From an uncultured Ruminococcus sp. (GTDB lineage Bacteria; Bacillota_A; Clostridia; RUG12999): a DNA stretch of 6,010 nucleotides. The first letter of the stretch is position 1. Each line of letters begins with the position of its first letter. Of the stretch, positions 1 through 5,584 are shown piece by piece. The stretch is from positions 1 to 6,010 of the forward strand of contig CACZTG010000218.1 in the NCBI GenBank assembly GCA_902783995.1. The letters run 5' to 3'. Both the position numbers and the translations under genes were made by a program. Under the pieces are notes generated by a model, which had not been told where the DNA came from, made no database searches, and saw nothing but the letters and a program-made list of their open reading frames with translations.

Positions 1-241
1 CTCGCATACCGTCATATCCTGCGCAGGGAAAGAGGTGCCCGACAAAACGCTTGAAGAAGCCGCCTGCCTTGCGGCATACTATTCCAAAGCGAGAGGCTCG
101 TCGCGGATTGCCGTTGATTACTGTCCCGTAAAAAATGTTAAAAAGCCAAACGGCGCCAAGCCCGGTATGGTTATTTACGAAAACTACAATACAGCTTATG
201 TTACGCCCGATGAGGAAAAAATTAAAAATATGAAAAAGTAA
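1..241 (+). CDS. rqcH: RqcH / NFACT family protein, C-terminal end (partial)
   Basis: This is the 3' end of a gene entering from the left. The open frame runs from base 2 with no start in the window, giving 79 residues and a TAA stop. The residues match the NFACT-R (DUF814) RNA-binding domain: SHTVI at the entry, then GKEVPDKTLEEAA, AAYYSKAR, VDYCPVKNVKKPNGAKPG and MVIYENYNTAYVTPDE near the end. The family (bacterial Rqc2 homologue, older name fibronectin-binding protein A) binds obstructed 50S subunits and recruits Ala-tRNA to add C-terminal alanine tails to stalled nascent chains in the cytosol. The NFACT-N part with its Asp-Arg motif lies outside the window, so activity cannot be judged here. 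The GTG at base 35 is internal, because homology continues upstream of it. The C-terminus looks normal, and a hairpin terminator follows closely. The call rests on motif recognition and is firm. Confidence 0.93.
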   Translation, partial: SHTVISCAGKEVPDKTLEEAACLAAYYSKARGSSRIAVDYCPVKNVKKPNGAKPGMVIYENYNTAYVTPDEEKIKNMKK

Positions 242-249
242 AATACGAA

Positions 250-297
250 GCTGCCCGAATTAAGAACACATTGATTTCGGGCAGCCACTTTTTATTT
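250..297 (+). terminator. Intrinsic terminator after rqcH, possibly bidirectional
   Basis: A perfect 10-bp stem (GCTGCCCGAA at 250-259 with TTCGGGCAGC at 276-285) has a 16-nt loop and is followed by CACTTTTTATTT. It starts 9 bases after the rqcH stop, so it fits as that gene's terminator. On the - strand the same stem is followed by a weaker T-rich run, and it lies just past the stop of the convergent glycoside hydrolase gene, so it may serve both genes. Confidence 0.82.
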
Positions 298-299
298 AC

Positions 300-2240
300 C
301 TATTTTGTCAGCATCCATACAGCCATTTTGCTTTCTTCGGTCCAAAGCTTTCCTGCCGAAGCGTAATCCGTTACCGTCATAAACGTTCCGTCATCAAGCT
401 GCACCTGCGCTTCAACAATATGCGGGTATGGCGCCTTGTCATTTGACGGCAGCTTAACGTCTGCATACCCTTCCCTGTCAACCTTTATTTTAACGCCGCT
501 GTCAATATCATAGCCGAGCCTGCTTTCCTGCGCAAGCATAACAGGCCCTCTGCGAAGCGCTATATGATGCTTTGCCAAAACATCTTCTTCATCATAAGTC
601 GGGACAATATAATTATGTCCCCATATTACCTTATTCATCAAAATCTGGTGTCCGTATGGCTCGGGATATATTGCCTCAGTACGCATATCAAGCTTAATTT
701 CAATCTTGTCACCGTCATTCCATACCCTGTTTATTATAATATTTTCGTTGCCGGAGTCAATTTTTTTGCCGTTTAGAACAAATTCCGTACATTTGCTCCA
801 ATAAGGATTTCTTATTACAAGCTCAAATTCTTCCGCCTTTTCGATGTGTAAAATTATTTTAACGCTGCCGCCCTTCGGATAATCCGTAACAGTTTCAAAC
901 AATATTTTACTTCCCGTTGCCGTTTCGGTATGTACTGTACCGTTTATATACAGATTTATCATAAAGCCTTTGTTTGTTCTGAGCAAATTCATTTTCGGAA
1001 CAAGTCCTATACCCGCGGCGCCTATACAAGCACAGCAGCCGTAATAATGATTATCACTCATAAGCTTAAGCCCGCCTATTCCGTTGCCTCTCGTTCCGGA
1101 GGTAAGAGGGCTGTAGCTGTCAAACGGAAGCGGTTCAAGACACCAATCCGGGTGTTCATCTTTAAGTGACGGCTCGATGTTTTTTTCTGTATTAATCGCT
1201 CCGAGATATGCGTTATAGAGCGAAATTTCAAAAGCGTCAGAGTATTTTGAATTACCAGTTAAAAGCAAAAGCCTGTACATAAACTTCATAATCGTTACCG
1301 TAACACAGGTTTCCTGCATGATTTTTCCGTTTGTTGTGTTTGCCTGTCTTACCTTTGAATGGTCAAAAAGCTCATGTGTACAGCCGCAGCTTCCTATAAC
1401 CGTAAAATCACTTTCAAGAATTTTATCGGCAAAATTGATAACCGCTTTCTTGTATTTTTCTTCTTTTGTAAAATTATAATATTCAATAACACCCTCAAAA
1501 AAAGAAATCATCTCATACGCTTTTGTTACAGGATACTGATACGGATATAATCTGTTCTGATACGCAAGGTCAATAAGGTTTTCAACGTCGGTGCCTCCGC
1601 AATCAACAATATATTTCGCGAAATCAAAGTATTTTTTTACATTTGTAATTCTGAATAATTTCATAACAGGCTCTAAAATCGATGAGGAATTAACCCCTCT
1701 CCAATGCCGTGTCGCTTCCGTAATCGGCTTTTTGCCTTCTTCTCTGTTGCCTATTTTTGAAATAATATAATCAAGCTGCCTGCACATTGATTTTATTATT
1801 TCATTTTTAAATTCACTGTCCCTGCATATTTCCATATAATACTGCATACCGAGAAGAACATATTTTCTGCACCACAAATCCCAGCCGTCAAATTCGTGAT
1901 TTATTCCGTATGAGCTTATTCTGCCGTTTTCGTCCTGATAACTCATTATGCTTTTAACGGCATTTGTGAGAACACTGTAAAGCTTCTCATTTTTTGTATA
2001 TGCAAAGACAAGGCTTGCCCCCCGCATCATTTTACCCCAATATTCACCGCGCCAGCCGGCTTCATAATCAGCGTCTTCTCCAAACTGCGCCGCAAATCTG
2101 TTCCAGACAGGCTCATTTAAAAGCTGAAATTCTTCTATGTAACGTGCCGCATCGTCAATAAAACCGTTATATCGGTAATCGACATTATTGACAGCAAAAC
2201 ATATGTCAGTGTCTTTTGTTGTTTTATGCTTTTTGTTCAT
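300..2240 (-). CDS. DUF1680 / GH127-like glycoside hydrolase (putative beta-L-arabinofuranosidase)
   Basis: This is a 646-residue protein if it starts at the ATG at 2238-2240 (MNKKHKTTK). That start has GGAAAGG 10 bases upstream; the frame stays open back to 2309, but those starts lie at or upstream of the predicted transcription start or have no usable SD spacing. No signal peptide or membrane segment is seen, so it is probably cytoplasmic. The N-terminal two thirds looks like an alpha/alpha-barrel (GWRGEYWGKMMRGA, HEFDGWDLW), followed by beta-rich segments (VIRNPYW, ALRRGPVMLAQ). The GH127 family retains its nucleophilic Cys on a zinc site built from one Glu and three Cys. Candidates here are Glu310 and Cys312 in the ETC motif and Cys402, Cys403 and Cys405 in YGCCAC. 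Glu290 in HELF is the likely acid/base. Known members release beta-L-arabinofuranose from plant glycans, but the superfamily (GH127, GH146 and relatives) is broad, so the substrate is uncertain. The gene lies downstream of folT-folC and probably also has its own promoter. Confidence 0.8.
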   Translation of the reverse strand: MNKKHKTTKDTDICFAVNNVDYRYNGFIDDAARYIEEFQLLNEPVWNRFAAQFGEDADYEAGWRGEYWGKMMRGASLVFAYTKNEKLYSVLTNAVKSIMSYQDENGRISSYGINHEFDGWDLWCRKYVLLGMQYYMEICRDSEFKNEIIKSMCRQLDYIISKIGNREEGKKPITEATRHWRGVNSSSILEPVMKLFRITNVKKYFDFAKYIVDCGGTDVENLIDLAYQNRLYPYQYPVTKAYEMISFFEGVIEYYNFTKEEKYKKAVINFADKILESDFTVIGSCGCTHELFDHSKVRQANTTNGKIMQETCVTVTIMKFMYRLLLLTGNSKYSDAFEISLYNAYLGAINTEKNIEPSLKDEHPDWCLEPLPFDSYSPLTSGTRGNGIGGLKLMSDNHYYGCCACIGAAGIGLVPKMNLLRTNKGFMINLYINGTVHTETATGSKILFETVTDYPKGGSVKIILHIEKAEEFELVIRNPYWSKCTEFVLNGKKIDSGNENIIINRVWNDGDKIEIKLDMRTEAIYPEPYGHQILMNKVIWGHNYIVPTYDEEDVLAKHHIALRRGPVMLAQESRLGYDIDSGVKIKVDREGYADVKLPSNDKAPYPHIVEAQVQLDDGTFMTVTDYASAGKLWTEESKMAVWMLTK

Positions 2241-2269
2241 AAAAATCATACCTTTCCAAACTCGATTCA

Positions 2270-2305
2270 TAAAGATATAATACCACATTTTATCATAAAA
2301 ATCAA
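2270..2305 (-). promoter_or_regulatory. Predicted sigma-A promoter of the glycoside hydrolase gene
   Basis: On the - strand, TTGATT (2305-2300) and TATTAT (2282-2277) are separated by exactly 17 bases. The -10 is extended by TGG directly before it. Transcription would begin near 2270, leaving a leader of about 30 bases that contains the GGAAAGG ribosome binding site at 2257-2251. The -35 overlaps the stop codon of the folT-folC gene. Nothing resembling a terminator separates the two genes, so read-through from folT-folC is also likely. Confidence 0.6.
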
Positions 2306-4050
2306 GCATTCATAAAATCTTTATAAAGATAAAGCGAGCCGCAGATTACTGTTAAATCCGCGTTTTCGGCATATTTTAAAGCTTTATTTATATTTTTAAA
2401 TGCTTTTGCGCAAATGCCGCATTCTTCCGCAATTTTCACAAGATTTTCGGCTTTTTCGCTTCTTTCATTATTCATAACCTCTGTAAAGCAGAACACCGCA
2501 TCAAGCTCCGAAAGCAAGGTGAGTGATGATTTTATATCTTTATCTTTCATTGAAGCCATTATTATATGTGGTTTTATATTCGGATAGTATCTTTTTATAT
2601 TCATGACAAGCTTTTTTACGCCGTCGGGATTATGCGCGCCGTCATAAATAATTTTTTCACCGATTTTTTCAAACCTGCCGGGATTTTTAGCGTTTTCAAG
2701 CCCGTAAACAATATACTTGTTTTCAATACCTAACACTTTTGCCGCCTTTACGGCAAGCGCCGCGTTTTCAAGCTGGTTTATTCCGCCCAGCGATAATTTT
2801 GCTCTTATTTCACCGTCATCATATATTTCATAAATATCTTCAAATTTTTCGGCAAGCGGAGTTTTTACGGAACATACTTCACAGTCAAGCTTTTTTGCCG
2901 TATCTTTAATTACTGTTTCGGCTTCGGGCGCCTGTTCCGCGCAAACGACCGGACAGCCTTTTTTTATAATGCCCGCTTTTTCCGAGGCAATTTTCGCGAT
3001 TGTATTTCCGAGATATTCCGTATGGTCAATATCAATATGGGTAATAACCGCTAAAATATTACGTTTTATAACATTTGTCGCGTCAAGCCTGCCGCCAAGC
3101 CCCGTTTCAAGCACAACATAATCACATTTTTTCTCCGCGAAAAAAATAAATGCCGCCGCTGTCCATATTTCAAATTGAGTCGGATAATCGCCTGTTTTTT
3201 CTTTTACTTTATCCGTTACGGCTTCTATGCGCTTCAAAAGAACGTCAAGCTCGCTGTCCGCAATATCGTTGCCGTCAATACTTATCCTCTCATTTACCTT
3301 TATCATATTAGGAGAAATATATTTTCCGGTCCTGTGCCCTGCCTCCGTAAACATAGTCTGTAAAAAAGCAGCAACAGAGCCTTTGCCGTTTGTTCCCGCA
3401 ATATGAATACATTTAAGCATATCCTGTGGGTTTCCGAATTCTTCAAGCAAAGCCGATATTCTTTCAAGTCCCGGTTTTGTAACAGTCTGAAAGCTGTTCG
3501 CGTAGTTTTTAAAGCTGCCGTAAACTTCTTTTTTGAAAAGCGGAAGAACCCTCATTCCGATAATCATAACCCCAAATTTCAGAACGGCTTTCAATGCTTC
3601 GGGCAAAATTCTGACGGTAAGCCCCGCTTTATATGACGGAAAATAACCGTATAAAGTTAAAATATATGTTGTAACAAATATGCCTATAACAAAAAGAACA
3701 AGAGCGCAAAATACAGCCCTTAAAAAATACCTGTAACCATCAAAACTTTTTTTATAAAAAAACGCGCCAAGTAAAAAGCCTTCCGCAAACTCTGTTAAGG
3801 TAAGCCATGGAATCCACGCCCCGCTCGGCGCAAGAAAAACATTAAGTATATCACCGATTGCTGCCGAAAAACCACCTGCAAACGGACCGAAAAGCGCTCC
3901 GCATATAAACACGGATATAAATTTTGTGGGGAATTTAATGACATTTCCTATTCTGAACGTACCGAAAACGGCAAGAACAGCCGTAACCGCCGTAAGCATA
4001 GCAATAAAGCAAAGCTGCTTTGCCGAATAAATTTTTCTTTCTTTTGACAT
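2302..4050 (-). CDS. FolT-FolC fusion: folate ECF transporter S component joined to folylpolyglutamate synthase
   Basis: This is a 582-residue protein from the ATG at 4048-4050 (MSKERK), which is preceded by AAAGGG with 7 bases of spacing. Residues about 10-172 form a six-helix FolT-type S component: AMLTA in helix 1 fits the AxxxA contact motif for EcfT, and GALFGPFAGG, GDILNVFLAPSGAWIP and LTLTEFAEGFLLGAFF follow the folate S-component pattern. A short basic linker (FKKEVYGSFKNY, about 172-183) leads into FolC, residues about 184-582. Its signatures are KPGLERI, P-loop GTNGKGS (219-225), SPNMIKVNERI (246-256), ETGLGGRLDATN (315-326), THIDIDHTEYLG (337-348), YDGAHNP (469-475) and GSLYL near the end. 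S components bind vitamin outside and need EcfA/A'/T, not encoded here. FolC adds glutamate to folates with ATP, and may also have dihydrofolate synthase activity. With both ends of the S component in the cytosol, FolC would be tethered to the inner face. The expected FolC N-terminal helix is shortened at the joint. A THF riboswitch lies in the leader. Confidence 0.93.
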   Translation of the reverse strand: MSKERKIYSAKQLCFIAMLTAVTAVLAVFGTFRIGNVIKFPTKFISVFICGALFGPFAGGFSAAIGDILNVFLAPSGAWIPWLTLTEFAEGFLLGAFFYKKSFDGYRYFLRAVFCALVLFVIGIFVTTYILTLYGYFPSYKAGLTVRILPEALKAVLKFGVMIIGMRVLPLFKKEVYGSFKNYANSFQTVTKPGLERISALLEEFGNPQDMLKCIHIAGTNGKGSVAAFLQTMFTEAGHRTGKYISPNMIKVNERISIDGNDIADSELDVLLKRIEAVTDKVKEKTGDYPTQFEIWTAAAFIFFAEKKCDYVVLETGLGGRLDATNVIKRNILAVITHIDIDHTEYLGNTIAKIASEKAGIIKKGCPVVCAEQAPEAETVIKDTAKKLDCEVCSVKTPLAEKFEDIYEIYDDGEIRAKLSLGGINQLENAALAVKAAKVLGIENKYIVYGLENAKNPGRFEKIGEKIIYDGAHNPDGVKKLVMNIKRYYPNIKPHIIMASMKDKDIKSSLTLLSELDAVFCFTEVMNNERSEKAENLVKIAEECGICAKAFKNINKALKYAENADLTVICGSLYLYKDFMNA

Positions 4051-4057
4051 AAAAAAA

Positions 4058-4090
4058 CCCTTTCTGTAATTTGTTTTCGCTACAAAAAGG
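4058..4090 (-). promoter_or_regulatory. SD-sequestering hairpin (expression platform) of folT-folC
   Basis: In the - strand RNA, CCUUUUUGUA (4090-4081) pairs over 10 bp, with one G-U, with UACAGAAAGG (4068-4059) across a 12-nt loop. The 3' arm contains most of the AAAGGG ribosome binding site (4063-4058) of the fusion gene, whose ATG follows 7 bases later. The hairpin would block ribosome binding, so control is probably at translation initiation. The switching partner is inferred, not shown. Confidence 0.7.
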
Positions 4091-4112
4091 CTCAAAAAAG
4101 AGTATTTTTATA

Positions 4113-4224
4113 GCAGCGGAATGCGGCGGTAAAATCGCTGATAAACTTTATTTGCCCGATTATCAATTCGTACAAAAGGCAACTTCCCGTCCTTTTGTCA
4201 CTGTCGCTTTACAGCCTACTCTGC
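4113..4224 (-). ncRNA. Tetrahydrofolate (THF) riboswitch aptamer, folT type
   Basis: Read on the - strand, the element has the hallmarks of the THF (folT-motif) riboswitch. P1 pairs GCAG (4224-4221) with CUGC (4116-4113). The conserved AGUAG follows the 5' arm, and GCAUUCCG precedes the 3' arm. P2 pairs GUAAA (4212-4208) with UUUAC (4133-4129), with GGC/GCC extending it past one mismatch. P3 is a perfect 8-bp hairpin, ACAAAAGG with CCUUUUGU (4198-4172), whose loop carries CGGGAAG. The GGAA of that loop (4187-4184) can pair with UUCC (4121-4118), which is the expected pseudoknot; its sequence differs from the GGAUG/CAUCC pair I recall for a Streptococcus example but keeps the pairing. P4 pairs UUGAUAA (4166-4160) with UUAUCAG (4144-4138). 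Its place directly upstream of a folate transporter gene is the standard context. The family senses reduced folates and usually lowers expression when they are abundant. Confidence 0.92.
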
Positions 4225-4231
4225 ATTTTTA

Positions 4232-4267
4232 TATAAATATTATATACTTTTTGTAATAATATGTCAA
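4232..4267 (-). promoter_or_regulatory. Consensus sigma-A promoter for the folT-folC leader
   Basis: TTGACA (4267-4262) and TATAAT (4244-4239) on the - strand match the consensus at all twelve positions, with a 17-base spacer. Transcription should start near 4232, about 8 bases before the aptamer's P1, so the riboswitch lies at the very 5' end of the mRNA. Confidence 0.88.
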
Positions 4268-4281
4268 TATATTTATTGACA
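4262..4281. repeat. Perfect inverted repeat joining the two divergent -35 boxes
   Basis: TGTCAATA (4262-4269) and TATTGACA (4274-4281) are exact inverted copies around a 4-base centre, TATT. The outer six bases of each arm are the -35 box of one of the divergent promoters (folT-folC leftward, yibE/F-like rightward). The two -35 boxes are only 8 bp apart, so two polymerases could hardly occupy both promoters at once. The repeat could arise simply from two back-to-back consensus boxes, but the two extra matching bases per arm also allow a repressor operator. Confidence 0.8.
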
Positions 4282-4311
4282 AAATTGCGCTAAAGATTTA
4301 TAATAAAATTA
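4276..4311 (+). promoter_or_regulatory. Consensus sigma-A promoter for the yibE/F-like gene
   Basis: TTGACA (4276-4281) and TATAAT (4299-4304) match the consensus exactly with a 17-base spacer. The start of transcription is expected near 4311, giving a short leader of about 25 bases to the TTG start codon at 4336. No aptamer-like structure is visible in that leader. Confidence 0.87.
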
Positions 4312-4320
4312 TAACTTTTT

Positions 4321-4338
4321 AAAGGGATTGATATTTTG
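4321..4338 (+). promoter_or_regulatory. Ribosome binding site and TTG start of the yibE/F-like gene
   Basis: AAAGGGA (4321-4327) lies 9 bases (counted from its last paired G) before a TTG at 4336. No ATG or GTG is in frame near it, and the TTG at 4328 meets a stop after two codons. The TTG at 4336 is therefore the only start that preserves the basic N-terminus and first membrane helix. Confidence 0.8.
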
Positions 4339-5517
4339 AAACGCAAAAGAATTATCATTTATGTAATTACCGTTATAATTTCTGCTTTATATTTGTTTTT
4401 CGGGCATACATATACCGCAAACGGAATTAAAGTTTTTTCTACCGACCTCGGCATGATGAGCTGTCGGGCAAAAATTACGAAAATTACAAAAACCGAAGAA
4501 ATTGAAAATAACATAACCGAAGAAACGGGCATTAAAGCCGAACCGGATAAAAGGATATATTTTGAATGTACCGCGTTAAGCCGCGCAAACAAGGGCGAAA
4601 AAATAAAGGGCGTTCAGCTTATAGACGGATATATGTCGGGCATATCGAGGCCTGTAAACAAAGGTGATACGGTATATCTTTACTATTCAAACGAGGGTGA
4701 TTTTTCAGGCAGCTGGATATTTGCCGATTACGACAGGCTCGGAAAGCTTATATGGCTTGCGTTTATTTTTTTCGCGGCTCTAATACTTTTTGGCAGAATG
4801 CAGGGCTTTAATACTATTGTTTCTCTTTCACTCACCTGCGCGGGAGTTGTATGGGTATTTATTCCCGCCGTTATAACCTGTAAAAATGTGTACTTCTGGG
4901 CAGTGACAACCTGCGTTTTTACTATTGTTATGACGCTTATTATTGTATATGGCATAAATAAAAAATCAATCGCCGCCGCCTTCGGCTGCTTTTCGGGACT
5001 TTTTACCGCCGGCATTATTACCGTTATTATGGACAGAATAATGAAGCTCAGCGGATATTTAAGCGAAGACCATTATTACCTTACACGCCTTGGCATAAAC
5101 ATCAGGGCTGTGATTTTCGGCGCGATAATAATAGGTGCTGTCGGCGCCATAATGGATATTTCGATTTCCATTTCCTCGGCGCTTTTTGAAGTCCGTGAAA
5201 AAGCGGAAAGCATTATCCCCTCCGATATTATCAAATCTGGCTTTAATATCGGCAGAGATATACTCGGCACAATGTCAAACACTCTTATTCTCGCCTATAT
5301 CGGAAGCTCGCTTTCCGTAATACTTGTGCTTATAATTTACAGTGCCGCGCCGCTTGAGCTTTTAAACCGCGAAAGAGTTATCGTAGAGCTTTTGCAGTCA
5401 CTTGTCGGAATAATAGCGATTCTCGCAACAATTCCGCTTACCTCGGTTATCTGCGGACTTTTCTACGGGGGTAAAAATGAAAGTATGTATCTCTTACTGC
5501 ACGGCAGCGATGATTAA
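4336..5517 (+). CDS. YibE/F family multi-pass membrane protein
   Basis: This is a 393-residue protein from a TTG start. A basic N-terminus (KRKR) and a helix at about 6-22 are followed by a roughly 110-residue polar domain (24-135) that should lie outside by the positive-inside rule. It probably forms a small beta-rich fold (KRIYFECTAL, KGVQLIDGYM, VNKGDTVYLYY). Seven more hydrophobic segments follow, near 136-153, 160-180, 185-206, 211-232, 256-275, 313-334 and 350-375. The YibE/F signature is clear: GAVGAIMDISISISSAL (267-283) and SGFNIGRDILGTMSNTLILAYIG (301-323). The family's function is not established; it is a conserved integral membrane protein, common in Bacillota. Some species encode adjacent yibE and yibF genes, but only one such gene is seen here, followed by a terminator. 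It is transcribed divergently from folT-folC through a shared promoter region. The family call is firm; no substrate is proposed. Confidence 0.9.
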   Translation: MKRKRIIIYVITVIISALYLFFGHTYTANGIKVFSTDLGMMSCRAKITKITKTEEIENNITEETGIKAEPDKRIYFECTALSRANKGEKIKGVQLIDGYMSGISRPVNKGDTVYLYYSNEGDFSGSWIFADYDRLGKLIWLAFIFFAALILFGRMQGFNTIVSLSLTCAGVVWVFIPAVITCKNVYFWAVTTCVFTIVMTLIIVYGINKKSIAAAFGCFSGLFTAGIITVIMDRIMKLSGYLSEDHYYLTRLGINIRAVIFGAIIIGAVGAIMDISISISSALFEVREKAESIIPSDIIKSGFNIGRDILGTMSNTLILAYIGSSLSVILVLIIYSAAPLELLNRERVIVELLQSLVGIIAILATIPLTSVICGLFYGGKNESMYLLLHGSDD

Positions 5518-5524
5518 AATGAAA

Positions 5525-5547
5525 AAATCCACCTTTTGGGTGGATTT
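5525..5547. terminator. Hairpin terminator between convergent yibE/F and recombinase genes
   Basis: A perfect 9-bp stem (AAATCCACC at 5525-5533 with GGTGGATTT at 5539-5547) closes a TTTTG loop. On the - strand the stem runs into TTTTTTC, a good U-tract, so it best fits as terminator of the recombinase gene that ends at 5585. On the + strand the following sequence is only moderately T-rich, but the stem starts 8 bases after the yibE/F stop, so it may act in both directions. Confidence 0.78.
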
Positions 5548-5584
5548 AATGTTAAAATTTATCAAAAAATAGGCATAAATACCC

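Noticed and set aside
564..1550. Short + strand open frames inside the glycoside hydrolase gene
   Set aside because: They lie opposite a conserved coding frame and show no recognisable protein features.
2241..2309. N-terminal extension of the glycoside hydrolase to 2309 (overlapping folT-folC)
   Set aside because: The extension overlaps the predicted -10 and transcription start, and its internal ATGs have no SD at usable spacing, whereas ATG at 2240 has GGAAAGG 10 bases upstream.
4051..4095. Upstream TTG start at 4095 that would lengthen FolT-FolC by 15 residues
   Set aside because: It has no ribosome binding site, falls inside the expression-platform hairpin, and the ATG at 4050 has AAAGGG at good spacing and begins a normal S-component N-terminus.
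4091..4102. CTC-A6-GAG hairpin as an intrinsic terminator in the riboswitch leader
   Set aside because: The stem is only 3 bp and the U run sits in its loop rather than after it, so it cannot act as an ordinary terminator; the SD-burying hairpin is a better expression platform.
4359..5282. Open frames on the - strand inside the yibE/F gene
   Set aside because: They are antisense shadows of a strongly recognisable membrane protein and have no ribosome binding sites or family motifs.
5518..5584. Possible attachment or dif-like site beside the recombinase gene
   Set aside because: Apart from the terminator hairpin, no pair of recombinase-arm inverted repeats with a 6-8 bp centre is seen, and there is no tRNA or duplicated end.
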